The notes: generated by a model not told the origin, from the letters alone. A stretch of 64,000 nucleotides of DNA from Seiridium cupressi (GCA_036674765.1 JARVKI010000081.1:1-64000), one strand, 5' to 3'. Shown: positions 1 to 11,918, numbered from the stretch's first letter. Translations and numbers: made by a program.

Positions 1-38
1 CCCCCCCCCCCCCCCGCCCCCCCCCCCCCCCCCCCCCG

Positions 39-77
<39 letters not shown>
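1..77. repeat. Poly-C tract at window start
   Basis: Bases 1-77 are cytosine except for one G at position 16 and one at 38, followed by ordinary sequence. It is not the fungal telomere repeat (TTAGGG-type). The simplest reading is a homopolymer artefact at a contig end; a real poly-C tract cannot be excluded. Confidence 0.85.
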
Positions 78-79
<2 letters not shown>

Positions 80-690
80 GCCGGGGCTTGACGAGGAAAG
101 GAGGGACGGGGCTCGACGAGAAGAGAAGAGGAAGGGCTCGTCGGGGGACAGGAGGGAGGAACGATGGATTTTGCGTTGCGCTTGCGCGACCTCCAGCCAA
201 ATTAGATGATGTCGTTCATAAAGATGATGTTAGACATATCTTATTCTCCTCTCCAAAGGTAGTCTGTGCGTCGTTGTCACGTGGACGCGCAGATGGTGTT
301 TACACTAGACCACCGAGAGAGGATCTGGCGGTTCACACTAATTGAGCCAACTACACGACTTCCTTTACCACAGACCGACACATCGACTCCCCGGATCTCA
401 CCAGGCGCATCCTTGCAGTCAAGCACCTCGGACACGATTGTGGATCGCCTCTGTATATGCATAAAGAACGCGGTCAAGTCCCCGCAACCTTCTAATCTTG
501 CAGCCAGATAATGAGCGATGTTTTCGAGTAGTGACAGGCAAGATTGTAGACGACGATGCCGAGAGCTTTGAACACAGCGGGTATTTTTGATTTTCCTATT
601 TTGCAAAAAAGTAAGACTAATGCTATTTTAGCTTGGTATATACCTCCGATGCGTACTAGACATCCAGAAATACATCTTGCGAGTAGCTGA
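78..690. other. No recognisable gene
   Basis: Only short open frames with no family resemblance. The right end abuts the degenerate zinc-cluster region of the regulator relic. Confidence 0.5.
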
Positions 691-2262
691 CTCCTTATAA
701 AGCGGCACGTGCCGGAAGCGGAAAGTAAAACGTCTGTGACGAACAATCCTCCGTTGGTATAGAAGTTGACCATAATTCTTCTTCAGGCGCTGAGACATTG
801 CCCGTTTGTGGTCAATGCGCACGTGTTGGTCGATACTGTGACCGTTCGACAGACTTATTTCGTTTCGTCCTTCCTTCTGTAAGGTAAGCCCAGAAGCAAG
901 GAACTTTCAAGTGCTTGAATAACAATATATGACCAGACAATGCCGAAACTGCACCCCTATCCCCACCGGTGTCCAGTCGCATGTGTCTTGAGGAGCCAGA
1001 AGTTGCAGCCTACTTTCACCACTATATTACAGATCTAGCCCAATGGTATGACCTTGGAGATAATTATCGACGATTCGTTGTTCTTATTCCTGAAATTGCT
1101 CTTGTTGAACCGCTGCTCCTCGATGCTATACTTGCGCTCGCTGCCATTCACGTGTCACAAAGTACAGGTAAGGCAGCTGCGAGGCTCTACCATGGCAATT
1201 GCGTCCGCTCCTTGATAAAACTCGAGGAAAATAGTATTTTACTTTCGAAATGGCGTCGCTTTAGCAACTACATGCCTCCTCAGGTCGTACGAAATCTTGG
1301 ACGGTAAATCCTTTGCTTTGAAATTTTGGCCACCTTAATGCTCCGCCAGAAAAACAGGCTAATCAATCAGTTCTGAAGAGATCCAAGACCCACAAAGACA
1401 TCTCCGAGGTGCTTATTCCTTAGCCGCTCATCCGGGCCTCATTCTGAGTGGCCCGTTAGATGGACTATACCGGGCTGGCTTTTGGAATTACCTTAGGGAG
1501 GACATTACATTCAGTCTATTCGAGAGTTGTCCACTAAAGATCGATACGGATACCGTCCTCACGACACTAATTATCACGGCAAAACGTGGACCATTAGACT
1601 CCATGTCGGTGTTATTGGGGAAAATCATCAACACAATACATAGGGACCAAACGTCCTACGAGGTATGGCTTGATTTACTAGAAAGAGCTAGATCATGGTA
1701 TGCCACCTCGTCAGCTCAGATGCACCCGTTTTCAACCGGCAGAAAGGCAGCACGGCCAGCAGAAGGCTGGCTGCCTCATGCCTGATTTCTGGCCGATTCA
1801 TATGGTGCGCAATAACACTCACTTCTTCGATTTCCTTGTCCTTCACTAACTGAACTACACAGCATCCGCAATGCACTATTTCATGACGGCACTGTGTATT
1901 CTGATCATCTATGCGCCGGAGGATCATCTCCATGCCATCCCACACCCTTGATTCTTGCATATCGACGAGCCATCTACCAAAGAGTGTATACTTGAGCGCT
2001 ACGCAATCTACTTGTGCGCCATCGCCTTTACGACAAGCATCCCGTCTATACTCGTGAATTCCTTCGGTCCGGTCTTTTACTGTGTGTGAATGTCTTTCTT
2101 GGCTTACGTATGAAACTCGACTGACTTGAAATTTCAAGGCAGCAGATACATTAAATCAGAACCCTCAAAACAGGAAATAATTCGCCACCTCTGGGCCTGC
2201 AGAAAGATTGTTGGTTGGTCTGTCGAGCGTATTGTTGATGCACTTGGAAGGGAACCGTGACT
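691..2262 (+). pseudogene. Relic of a Zn2Cys6 fungal transcription factor
   Basis: A fungal zinc-cluster regulator in ruins. At about 700-735 one frame reads GTCRKRKVKRL, the basic half of a zinc cluster, then hits a stop. At about 791-880 another frame supplies CGQCARVGRYCDR, the second half, followed by GTAAG. From 969 a Fungal_trans_2-type domain follows: an open frame of 112 residues, then 1381-1785 in frame 1 with segments such as RHLRGAYSLAAHPGL. Further matching pieces lie in changing frames: PDFWPIHM near 1782, ERYAIYLCAIAFTT near 2008, and the typical carboxy end RKIVGWSVERIVDALGREP ending at about 2262. Stops and frame changes between pieces exceed what introns explain. The family call rests on the cysteine pattern plus the domain's characteristic blocks. 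Boundaries are approximate. Confidence 0.72.
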
Positions 2263-2414
2263 TATGTCCTTCAGACCTTCTACTATTGCATATAGTCAAC
2301 GCAAGTATACCCGGTGTGGACGAGCCATTGAGCACATATACGCTTCATCGCCGTTGGTGAAAGGTTGTTCTCAAGTTTTGTCCGGATTTCAGCTAATCTA
2401 GTACTCTGTGCACA

Positions 2415-4059
2415 TCAAGGCTTATATAAGAAGCATCTCGCATCCATATAGCTTTTCTCGGCCATCTTCATTACTGACCGGCCCTCGTCGCTCTCCCCAG
2501 GCTTCGCATTGCCTCCAAACACCGCCACTTTAGACATGTTCCACCCGGGGCCCGCGACGGGGTCCTTGGCGAAATCCGCCCACGCCGTTTCCATCGCGGT
2601 GCTGAGTTCCGACTGAAATGTCGTTGCATTGTCACGATCGTAGGTGCCGAATACCAGTGGAATCTCAGATGCATGGTACGCCCCCGGAACGAGCTCAGAG
2701 TTGGCGAAGCTGGCGTCGAAGAAATATCGCCAAGCCGAGATGCCGGCGGTCGCGGAGTCTTCGTACACGAACCCGGCCGGGCACGTGAAAGACGACTCGC
2801 TCATGACAGCAGTGGCGCGATCTGCCTCGGTCGTGATCTTGCCACCAGGTACGATCGGGTAGTAGGTCAACAAAGCCTGAGCCGCCGCCTTGCTGAGCCC
2901 GTAGTGCGATTCCAGGAAGGCTGTTGCGCTTTTGACGCCCGTAGTATATATGGCACCTTCATCGGCCGTGCTACCGATCAAAATGGGCACGCGTGCCATA
3001 AGAGGTTTCTCCTCCGTTGAATTCAGCCGGTTCCGGCGTGGCGCCTTGCTCCAGGTGACCCCATCTTGTACCGGAGGGCCGAACCAAATAGCATGGTTCT
3101 CGGAGGCTCTTTTCAGATTCTTCGCTGGTGTCGTCCGCATGCACCTATACTTTTGGGCATTGTTTCCGGTACAATTGACGACTCGACCCAAAGTGTTCCA
3201 AGCCCATCCGGGGGTAGCTGCTGCGCCATTGTATGTCGCCTGCCCGGATTCCATGATGGCTGCACGGAACGGAAGCGGATCCGGCGGGGCAGAGACGAAC
3301 ATATCGACAATGGCGGCGCCTGCGCTCTGGCCGATCAGGGTAATCTTGTCTGGGTCACCACCAAAGGCTGCGATGTTGCGACGAACCCAGTCTAGAGCCA
3401 GGCGAAGATCAAGAAGCCTGCACAAGTGAATTAAGACATGATGTTTGGAGGGTCTTGGGGCACGCTTACCCTAAATTCTGATTGGGTGCCTCCAGCTGGG
3501 GATTCGCTGGAAAGCCATGCACGTTGAGTCTATAGTTCGGGCTGACCAAGATCACATCCTGGTTGGCGGCAAAGCTGGATCCGTCGTAGTTGGGGTTGGA
3601 ATTAGACCCAGTCCGGTAGCTACCACCGTATATCCAGAAAAGCACAGACTTCTTGGTCCCGTTGGCCGGAGGTGGAGGAGCGAACACATCGAGGGTTAGG
3701 CAGTCTTCGCTTTCTTTAGGCAGCGGAGCATCACCAGTAACCAATTTCATCAGATTGTCACGTGTCGCGTCAGAGTATATGTAGTTCTGAAAGCAGGCGA
3801 CGTCATACTTGATGGTGGCATTGTATGGCGATTCCCACGTTCCAAGTGGCTGAGAAGGACGGAAACGCTCCGGAGGAGAGGCGAAGGGAACACTCAAAAA
3901 TTTGTGGACGGTGCTTGTCGACGAAGGCAATATCGTGGTCGTTCCGATGAGGACACCTGAGTCTATCGTAGCTGTAGGGTTTGGTCCAGTGCCATTTGTT
4001 ATAGCCGCAATTGCCAGTGTCACGCCATAACAGAAGAGGGCAAGGATGAGATGTTCCAT
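2415..4059 (-). CDS. Secreted type-B carboxylesterase/lipase
   Basis: Predicted extracellular serine esterase of the carboxylesterase B (alpha/beta hydrolase) family, hydrolysing carboxylic esters; substrate unknown. Two exons, 4059-3470 and 3417-2415, are joined by a 52-bp GT-AG intron, giving 530 residues, normal for the family. The junction restores NLGLLDLRLALDWV, a strongly conserved block. The start is the ATG at 4059 because no ATG lies upstream in frame and a hydrophobic signal peptide (MEHLILALFCYGVTLAIAA) follows directly. Catalytic features are the nucleophile elbow GQSAG, an acidic residue in STADEGAIY and the histidine in YHASEIPLVFGTY. No frameshift or stop was seen, which contrasts with its neighbours. 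It is transcribed away from the PhyH-type gene across an 860-bp gap. Confidence 0.9.
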
Positions 4060-4923
4060 GTTGGTCGTGAATCCAATTTTGGTCAACCCGATTCAACCAC
4101 AGGAAGCAGATCTCGAACTCGGAACTCGGTGGCGATGCCGAGAGGACCCCTTGCAAGTGCGACAGATATTGGGGATCCAGCTCAGAACATATAGAATTTA
4201 ATAGTTCATTAGGTGGAGTAGATCTGGAGAACCATCACCCCACGAACAGGACGGTGTATGCGCACGTGGGGAGAAGCTTTCGGGATCGCTATAAAATGTC
4301 ACGTCGGCCGATCGAATAGCCAATCGCGCACATCATATATACAGGCCGCAGATTGGGAAGTTAGATGAAGGGTACACCCGTCACATGTCTTGGCCAGGAA
4401 CGTTGACTTATCTACACAGAAAAATGCCTATCTGGGAAGGTCGCTGCGCCAAGACTCGTTTGAGAGAGCATCCAATTCCACCTGAAGGAGATGTGCGTCG
4501 AGGCCGGCATCGCTCGCTAGCACGGAGACTGCCTGTCACAGTTCATGAGCTAGCCGAGAAAAGTTCTAGTTCCCGAAGATGTGCACTCTTCACTGTGCAC
4601 TTTGATCCTGTGACTTCTGATCAGTTGTATGTCCGCCTCTGCCATCCTGGCTGGCTACTGGGCCCAACGATTGCTAAGTAGAATTGGGACTAGCTATTGT
4701 AGGTGTTCACTAAAGACGCTAATCCGAGATAAGCTAGATAACCCGAGCTCGGATTTCAGTATTCGACGATTGAAAGTTTGTTGATCAGGCCATCATGGTA
4801 GACTATATAGTTTATAATACTTGGCCGTCATTATTCTTTTCTTTTCTTTCCATTATGTTAATTATCTTCTCACCTTGATAAAATATTTTTGATTCCATTT
4901 TCAAACCCGTTGTTGGTACAGAA
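4060..4923. promoter_or_regulatory. Divergent intergenic region
   Basis: Spacer between the esterase (minus) and the PhyH-type gene (plus). A CT-rich stretch (ttattcttttcttttctttcc) lies about 75 bp before the plus-strand ATG, a common feature of fungal promoters. No gene seen. Confidence 0.4.
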
Positions 4924-5995
4924 ATGTTCGCGGTCGCTAAAAGTCAACGCTTCGGGATTCGCTCATTTGCTTCGGCTGCTAGCGCCAGCATCGAGCGGCC
5001 GCAGTCTCGGCTCCCAACGGTCGTGAAGCCGTCCGTTCAGGAAGTCCGGAACTCACTTCTCAGCGAGCGGAACCTCGAGCACGCCGTCAGAGCCATCCAC
5101 CGGGATGGTTTGGTTGTCATCAATGATGTCATGCCACACGAGGTGATTGATAGCCTCAACGAGAAGATGGTTGAGGACGCTCTGGTGCTCCAAGCGCGTG
5201 GGAAGAACGGCCCGTTCAATTACAACCAAGGAAATCTACAGCAAGATGCACCCCCCAGTCTCCGAATACTTTCACCCGTCCATATTTGTCAGTAAGTAAC
5301 GTCGTCTCAAATCCTCGTCTGATGTCCCATATGGTTGACTGTTATGACAAAATACAATTGCAACCCAGGTAACGTCCGCTGTCCTCGGTCCCCGCCCAAA
5401 ATGGACCTCCTGCTCCGCCAATGCCGCCATGCCTCCGCTCCCAGGCGCGCGGCCCCAGCGTCAGCCAGTACACTCCGATGCCGACTTTGCCCAGCCGACG
5501 CATCCGTTCGCCTTGGTTGTTAACGTGCCGCTGGTTAGCATGACGCCAGAGAACGGATCTACCGAGGTGTGGTTAGGATCGCACACCACCGACGCCACGG
5601 CACAAGAGGGTGCCCATGGCGAACGGGTGAGCGGCCGCATCAAGGAGGAGCCTGAGGAGCTTCTAGACCATCGTAGAAGAACAGATCCTTCTGCACAACC
5701 CGTGATCAGTAAGGGGTCTATTGTGGTTCGAGACCTGCGTCTCTGGCATGCTGGAATGCCAAACAACACTGACAAGGTCCGAATCATGCTTGCTATGATC
5801 CACTTTGCCTCTTGGTATCGAAATCCAATGCGGTTAGAGTTTGGCGAGGATGTTCGGCCTATACTTCAAGGTCTGCAACAGGAGGACAAGCTGGCACTGG
5901 AAATACCGATTAACTGCGTCAAGCGGGAGAAAGTATTGGACACATATCTCAACAGGGGTTTTGGAAACAGTTACGACTTCGACCAGGCACCATAG
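4924..5995 (+). pseudogene. Phytanoyl-CoA dioxygenase (PhyH) family, frameshifted
   Basis: A member of the PhyH group of Fe(II)/2-oxoglutarate dioxygenases, which hydroxylate small molecules and occur widely in fungal metabolite clusters. The first exon starts at 4924 with an Arg/Ser/Ala-rich stretch that could be a mitochondrial presequence, then conserved NYNQGNLQQDAPP. An extra A at 5257 then shifts the frame; ignoring it gives the expected VSEYFHPSIFV before a GTAAGT donor at 5292. The second exon carries ATQVTSAVLGPRPKW, the iron-binding HSDADF (HxD), the distal histidine in LWHAGMPNNT and the 2OG-binding arginine in DKVRIML, ending at 5995. The protein phase requires the exon to begin at about 5352, but the two preceding bases are AA rather than AG, so the acceptor also looks lost. 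Identity is firm; inactivation is likely but could partly be sequence error. Confidence 0.78.
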
Positions 5996-6790
5996 TTCAA
6001 TTGCGCAATATCAACTGGACCTCAAGTATCCCAAAAGAGCCAGCAATTCATCTCTTACCAGTCCGACTGAATTGTTACTCTGCCCTCCTCTTTTGTGAAC
6101 GTCCTTTGCGGTTGAGTAGTCCCTGGTCGCCGTTTGCAACCTCACGTGATGCAACAAACACGTAAAGTTGGGTCAGAAATCTCTGGTCTTCAATCCTCTT
6201 GACAGCGTAACATAGAAACTACAGAACCCATGCGGCGAAGTAGTGGATAAGTCTCACAGCTTTGTCTCTATAAGCGTCACTGCCTATGTCATATCCTCGC
6301 CGCTCCCAGTCTGCTTCATGGTACGCCTGCGTGACTTGCGATCAGCTCCCGCGCCAAGAAAAGAAACCATAGAGCAGCACACGACAGCGGGAGAGATGAA
6401 GATGCAAGACGCGAGTGCCACGAAATTGAACATGAGGCCGATGCCCTAGCGCGCCAGACAGATTGAAGTATTTAATTCTGTCACTTGGATATCGAGAGGG
6501 AGATTCTCGTAGTGATGCATGGATGGGAGGATGCAAAGTATTTCATGCGGAAGTGGTAGATTTCGTAACTTGGCGCTGTGGGTAGCGTAGATGAGAATCA
6601 TAGCCAGTTCGTATAAAGCCCTGGCGCCACGCGGGAAGATATATATGGGTCGCAAAGATTGCCAGATGCTCTTGATCGTGTACTTACGCAGTGTTCTGCC
6701 TCTGGTTTCTCATCGCGGTCGACGACGGTATGTGATGGGTCCAGGCCAGCTGTCTTCTCTTGTTTCACGGAAAAGTCTAGACGGAAACCA
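5996..6790. other. No recognisable gene
   Basis: Gap of about 800 bp between the 3' ends of the PhyH-type relic and the P450 relic. Small frames on both strands show no family resemblance. Confidence 0.5.
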
Positions 6791-8477
6791 TTATTCTCTG
6801 TTTTCTCGCATCAGTGCAACTGCCACACCATTTGCGCTCGCGAGACTGAGCCCGAGCTTCTCCGTCCAGGGTTGATCATCTCGGCTCTCGATTTGCTCAA
6901 AGTGCTGCAAAAGCCGAATCATTACAAATGATGCGATCGAAAGTGCGATGCGCTCTACAACTGATTAGCCAAATGAGAAAGTTGTAAGTCTCCAGAAAGT
7001 GATGACAAACCCTTGGACCTGGCTGGAAAGGGATGTAATCTGGAGTATATCCCGTTTCATAGATTTCCACCTCTCTGGGCGAAACTCGTTGGCATCTTCA
7101 CCAAAGGTTTCTCGATTCCGATGGAATGCCCATGCCAGAATACTACAATCTGCCCCTTCTCAATCAGGATGCTGGAGTGCCCATCTCTGCCACCACCTTT
7201 CGGTAACCAGATGTCACTATTTGCGACCTTGGCGTTGAAAGGAACGCTTGGCATGATGCGCATTGCTTGATAAGTTAGCAAAAGGTGTGCAAATGCGCAG
7301 ACGATCACAACCTTCATTGAAAACAAACCCAAGGTAATGTAAATGATTCAATTTGTCGAACGCTGGCGGCTGGTCCCCGAACCTTTAGAGGACATGCTTT
7401 CTCAAAGTTGCAAATACTCGCTGATCGCGGGTCAGGAACCAACAAGTTGCGGAAAGAAGCCCGGAAACCGAGTCTACTCCAGCGAGGTATATACTTGTTG
7501 TCTGATCTCGGACGTCGGCGAAGCTGTAGCCTTCATCCACTGCTCTTTGGACAAATGTGCGTCTTTGTGGAAGGGCATCACGGCCTTCTCGGATAGCCCC
7601 TCTCCGGGTTTCCAATGCTTCCGTCACAAATCTCTCTGTGTAATGGCGGATTATTGAACTAGCCCTCCTGAACTGAGATCTATCATAAAGCCAGGATGCA
7701 GCGCCTGACTGGGCAAGACGGGAAATCTTCTCCTTGACGAATTGGTAGCCTTCGTCTAGCTGCTTAGCCTCGGGTTCTTGATTCTTGTCTAATGCCCCAA
7801 TTGGCTCGCCGACAGCAAATTTGCCCAGTTCATCAGTTACCAGGCTAATTAACAAAGCCTGTATGTCGACCTCTCCTTCATCTGTCGGAATTCGGCTCGC
7901 AAAGATTTGGAAATGTTCCTCTATCACGGACAAGTCGACAGCAGACCTTGTGCCGGCCAACTGCATCCGAAATAACCTTCTCGCATGATTCCACCGAGCG
8001 CCATCATGGCTGAATATTCCGTGAGGTGTCACTGGGAGAAATAAATGACTGCGCAAGGGCGCAATGCTGAAATCGGCAAATCGATTCTGCAGGATTTGCT
8101 TGATGTTGTCTGCATCACATGTGATGACTATGTATATCCAGCCACAGGGCCCTGGATACGTAGGTATCACCATTGGTCCCGAACTGGGAACTGAAATGCG
8201 ACAGAATATGACACCCTTGATACTCTCTGACCATTTCAATCGCTTTCCTGACATTGGATGGGAAGCGGGACTTTTCCCGTTTGGCCGGTTCACATCGATG
8301 GAGCTCTGATAGAGCTTTTAGACGCTTATGGTAAGTAAGCTTCCTGAGCATATAGAGGCCGAGCCATATGGTCGTGAGTAAGCCAAGTAGGCGGAGAGCT
8401 GATTGCAAGATCACGTCCATCTCCAAGATCAAGTTTGATCTCAATGTCAATAGGAAATCCTCCATGTTGAGCCTCAT
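6791..8477 (-). pseudogene. Cytochrome P450, CYP52-like, multiply inactivated
   Basis: A P450 resembling the alkane/fatty-acid hydroxylase (CYP52-like) group. The start is ATG 8477 or 8465, followed by a membrane anchor around LRLLGLLTTIWLGLYML. Recognisable blocks are HRCEP, then after a frame change near 8140 GWIYIVITCDADNIKQIL, the I-helix region YLAGVDSVSGLLS, the ExxR region [14 protein letters not shown] (across a canonical intron of about 46 bp), [10 protein letters not shown], the heme loop FQPGPRVC near 7000 and the tail SIASFVMIRLLQHFEQIESRD ending at 6791. Lesions: frame changes near 8140 and 7050, an in-frame TAA at 7387-7385 where Glu is usual (HVL*RFGDQPP), and no usable donor for the intron after the heme cysteine. 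Nothing suggests it is still expressed as a full protein. Confidence 0.85.
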
Positions 8478-8666
8478 GCTTTAAGATGCGCGTGACCCGG
8501 AGGGTTTTGATTAAATTACTACGTACGTTGTCATCTTTTCATGTCGCTCTGTATGTGATAAGATCTTGGGTCCTTTCTCACCTCGAGAGTTGCATACTCC
8601 TGAGACCTGTTTCAGAATCCCCAGAACCTATCCGTAAGAGTAATTGCTGACTCTGAATTAATGTAG

Positions 8667-9017
8667 ACGACTCTTGCTTCTGGGTTGAGCCTGGTACGTT
8701 TAAGCCTGAACGTTGGATGCAGAGGGATGTGATCCTTCCATACAATGGATCTGATTACTATGTCTTTGGCGCTGGGCGGCACGTATGGTAAGCATGACAT
8801 CCCCTTCCATCTCATCGCATTCTAAGTAAGTAGGCTGACCCAAACTTGGCCCAGCACTGGAAGATTCTTTGCGAGCAGAATAATGAAGATTCTACTAGCT
8901 TACATCAACCTGAGATACGAATTGGATGTGGTGCCCGATCAAGGTTCATGGCACCGTCCATTTCTATTTATGCGCGGAGCCCGCGAAAAGCGTGTGAAGC
9001 TAAGAAGAAGAATATAG
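8667..9017 (+). pseudogene. 3' stub of a second cytochrome P450
   Basis: Two plus-strand exons (8667-8787 and 8855-9017) separated by a 67-bp GT-AG intron encode about the last 94 residues of a P450. They read FWVEPGTFKPERWM, then across the junction the complete heme loop FGAGRHVCTGRFF, whose cysteine codon is split by the intron, then a typical carboxy tail ending KLRRRI. A possible acceptor TAG lies just before 8667, but I find no upstream exons with I-helix or ExxR. The space to the left is already occupied by the other, oppositely oriented P450. It is therefore a truncated remnant of a different P450 subfamily, left by deletion or rearrangement. Confidence 0.78.
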
Positions 9018-9244
9018 AGGTAGTTGACGCAAGAGTGTTTCGAGGTCACAGTCTGGCTTCTTCCTCGCCCGCAAGTATCCTTCAGGTCCCCTGATAACGT
9101 TAGACTGTGCTGCTGAGTGATACTGATCTTGCTGGAAAGTCCTACACTTGTCGGACTTCATGACCGGACCACATCCGCGTAGAGTACAGTTATATTCTGG
9201 TTACCAAGTGACCTACCATCATGGTCATAATACAAATCAGTTTG

Positions 9245-10747
9245 TCAGATAATTCGAGAAACCGTACCGTGAGAGTTTTCTGAGCTCACTCGGCCGGCGA
9301 TACTAAATGGCGAAATGAGGAGGGTCGCTGAGAAACCAACTCCTAAGAAGGCCGCAATTGCGGCCAGAACAAGCTGCCAATTATTGGACCGCGCTGTTCC
9401 AATTGTCAATACATCGAAGTAAAACACCACTGCGCAGATAGCGGCTATGGCACATTGAACAAGATATACCAGTCCTGCAAAGAGCTTGCTTGAGTAAACC
9501 AGCCTCCAGAAGGTGCTCTGACGATCGCTTATTTCTGGCAAATTTCCGTCCGTTAGGCCTTGTAGGACTGACAATAAAGACTTCTCTTGACACCCTTTGG
9601 TTGCTTCTAATGAGCCTACCATAGTAGGGTCGAAGCTTTGACCAAGGCTGCGAGGTACGTTCTGAGTTTCCAAGTCCTTTTCCTCCCTAGACCACAAATG
9701 TTCGACGACCACCCCCAGAGGCTGAACAAGGAGGATAAGAGGTACAAGTTGGCCGAATCCCCAGGAACTCTCGCTCGTGCCCGTAATAGGAAGCATCTGA
9801 GCTCGTGGAACGAAGATCTGGATGCTGCCATATATGAGGCTGGTCAAAGAAAGCCAGAGAGAAGCTGCAAATGACGATGCCACCTCAATCAGAGCTAGTG
9901 CGGGAAGCGCCACTCCGAGAACTAGACGGAAAACCCAGGGCCACACCCTAGAGCTCCTGTTGCGGACGACTTTCTCTGCTGGGTATTTCAAGGCGGTCGC
10001 TAAACATCGTTCCACCGGGCCACGGACGTAGTCGTGGTAAGCCGTACTGGTTGTCTCGAACAATGCACCCATCTTCCAGAAGTAGCTGACTGCCAGTATA
10101 ATAAATCCCAAGGAGGCATCAGACCCGACACCATCGCCCCAAAGTTCACCCCAGAAGCAATAGGCTGGAATAGCCCATCCTGTCCTATCATCCAGCATAC
10201 CTTCCCACCAGAAAATGCCCCAGTCGTTGCTGATTACCGGAACCAACCCGATGAGAAGCATGACCAGGAGTACAATCATGCCGGAAAAACGCCAAATCAG
10301 AATACCCCTCCGTTGCCTCAGGAATGAGCCAAGTAAGGTGACAGCAGACAGATGCACGCTGCTGGACATCCAAGCAAGGTACAGGACGATTTGGAAATGG
10401 TAGACTGAGATCTCCTTGCTCTGCAATCCGCCAAAACCTGCGCTCATGATAGCAATGCCCGTGACGATTTGCTGGTCACTAAGAATAACAACGACATGAC
10501 AGATGCATTTGTGTATGCGGCTTCGTTTGGATTCCGGGTGGAACGGACGTATGTGCAGTATTCTGCGATCAATTTCGTTCAACAGGGAGTCGTCAACCAA
10601 TCCACCAAAATAGGCTCCCGTGATGGCGATGAAGGTAAGATAAGCGCTCACGACGAATGCGGAGACGACGCCAATGCCCGAGATGTCGGGTTCCCCTTTT
10701 GCAATGGCTCCATGGTAGATGAGATACTCGCATGACTCTTCCGCCAT
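9245..10747 (-). CDS. Multi-pass membrane protein of unknown function
   Basis: Single-exon protein of 500 residues if translation starts at the ATG at 10747. The frame stays open upstream to 10792 and encodes FSIHAAPSRTLLTT, which resembles how such fungal membrane proteins begin, but no ATG lies there; the true start may be in an upstream exon or mutated (TTG at 10792). About nine hydrophobic segments are visible, for example around VVSAFVVSAYLTFIAITGA, FQIVLYLAWMSS, IVLLVMLLIGLVPVI, VLGVALPALALIEV, PLILLVQPLGVVV, LVYLVQCAIAAICAVV and LVLAAIAAFLGVGF. No transporter or enzyme signature is recognised. It is intact between a P450 stub and an MFS relic. Function unknown. Confidence 0.65.
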   Translation of the reverse strand: MAEESCEYLIYHGAIAKGEPDISGIGVVSAFVVSAYLTFIAITGAYFGGLVDDSLLNEIDRRILHIRPFHPESKRSRIHKCICHVVVILSDQQIVTGIAIMSAGFGGLQSKEISVYHFQIVLYLAWMSSSVHLSAVTLLGSFLRQRRGILIWRFSGMIVLLVMLLIGLVPVISNDWGIFWWEGMLDDRTGWAIPAYCFWGELWGDGVGSDASLGFIILAVSYFWKMGALFETTSTAYHDYVRGPVERCLATALKYPAEKVVRNRSSRVWPWVFRLVLGVALPALALIEVASSFAASLWLSLTSLIYGSIQIFVPRAQMLPITGTSESSWGFGQLVPLILLVQPLGVVVEHLWSREEKDLETQNVPRSLGQSFDPTMVGSLEATKGCQEKSLLSVLQGLTDGNLPEISDRQSTFWRLVYSSKLFAGLVYLVQCAIAAICAVVFYFDVLTIGTARSNNWQLVLAAIAAFLGVGFSATLLISPFSIAGRVSSENSHGTVSRII

Positions 10748-11918
10748 GGTCGTGAGCAGAGTCCTGGATGGTGCGGCATGGATTGAGAACAATGTTTGCC
10801 CTTCAGTCCTCGGTCATTGACAATTGGGTGCACATGTGTTAATACTTTGGGGGAGCTAATCTGGAAATTCGTCCCCGAGCATTGAAGGATGGCCGAAGTC
10901 ACGAAAAATAGACTTCTAGCGAATACTTAGCGCTGAAGGCTATTATTGACTGCTGTGATGACGGGCACGAGCTGGAATGAATCGCCGGCGATGGACTGGG
11001 TGGGCTTGTCCTTGCGAAGTCTTGGATGCATTGGTTACATTAGGTAGAGCGTGGGGTAGAGCTTGCGACAAATAATTCTGTCCGTTGCAGTACGTAAGCC
11101 AGGCTGGAGACACGAAGTGGTGATTGCCTTAAGCATGGTGATGAGAGAGCCAAATGGACAGACATTCACACAGGGAAATTTGGAACGTCTCAATCGAGGG
11201 TAGCGATTGAAGAATGTCCCAACTAAATGAGGGGTTGTAACTCGGGCCCAGCTTCAGCCATAGTGCTCCGTGTCGCTGAATCGTTGACTTTCATCCGAGC
11301 CCATTAACGTACGTTAGAAAGGAAGGGGCTTTGCCCGCAAGGTTCATGAGCTTCGGGCCTCGAACACGAGAGACGGCCACAGTACTATGCTTTCCATCAA
11401 TTTTTGTACCTACAGGTGGTGCCAATGGTTCAGAGACTACATGTAGCTATGACAACCGGTCGATGCATACATGTACGTTGCATTGAATGTATCATGGAGC
11501 CTCTGTTTAGTACGCATAGCACCGCCAGGTGAATCTGTCAGCGGGTGGTAAATTGAATGATGACGGCCTATTATGGGCCAACCCCGCCTTATACCCCGCT
11601 AGCTTACGACCTAGCTCAGTGACGGTTTCGGCGGCGCTCAACTAGTGGTAGCCAGCCCAGCAGTTTGGCCAGAGATGGGCGTGGACAGCCTTAGGTACAT
11701 GTATTCACTTTGGATCTGTTCCCGACTCCTGCGGTCCCCGATTGCTCCACGGCGCCGACTTCAGTCTTCCTCATACTGCCCACCTTGGCCAGCGCGTAAA
11801 GACCCAAAAATGATGCCTCCTCGAGCTAATCGACAGCACTGTAGTCGGATTGTCATTAATCGTAGACCACAAAAATAGAGCTCAACTCGGCCTGTTCGAA
11901 CTAAACTAATCGTCTACA
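10748..11918. other. No recognisable gene
   Basis: About 1.2 kb between the start of the membrane-protein gene and the 3' end of the MFS relic. No family resemblance in any frame; it contains an upstream region for the membrane-protein gene and nothing else I can support. Confidence 0.5.

Noticed and set aside
1..77. Telomere or replication-related poly-C
   Set aside because: No TTAGGG-type units; an almost pure homopolymer at the very edge fits an assembly artefact better.
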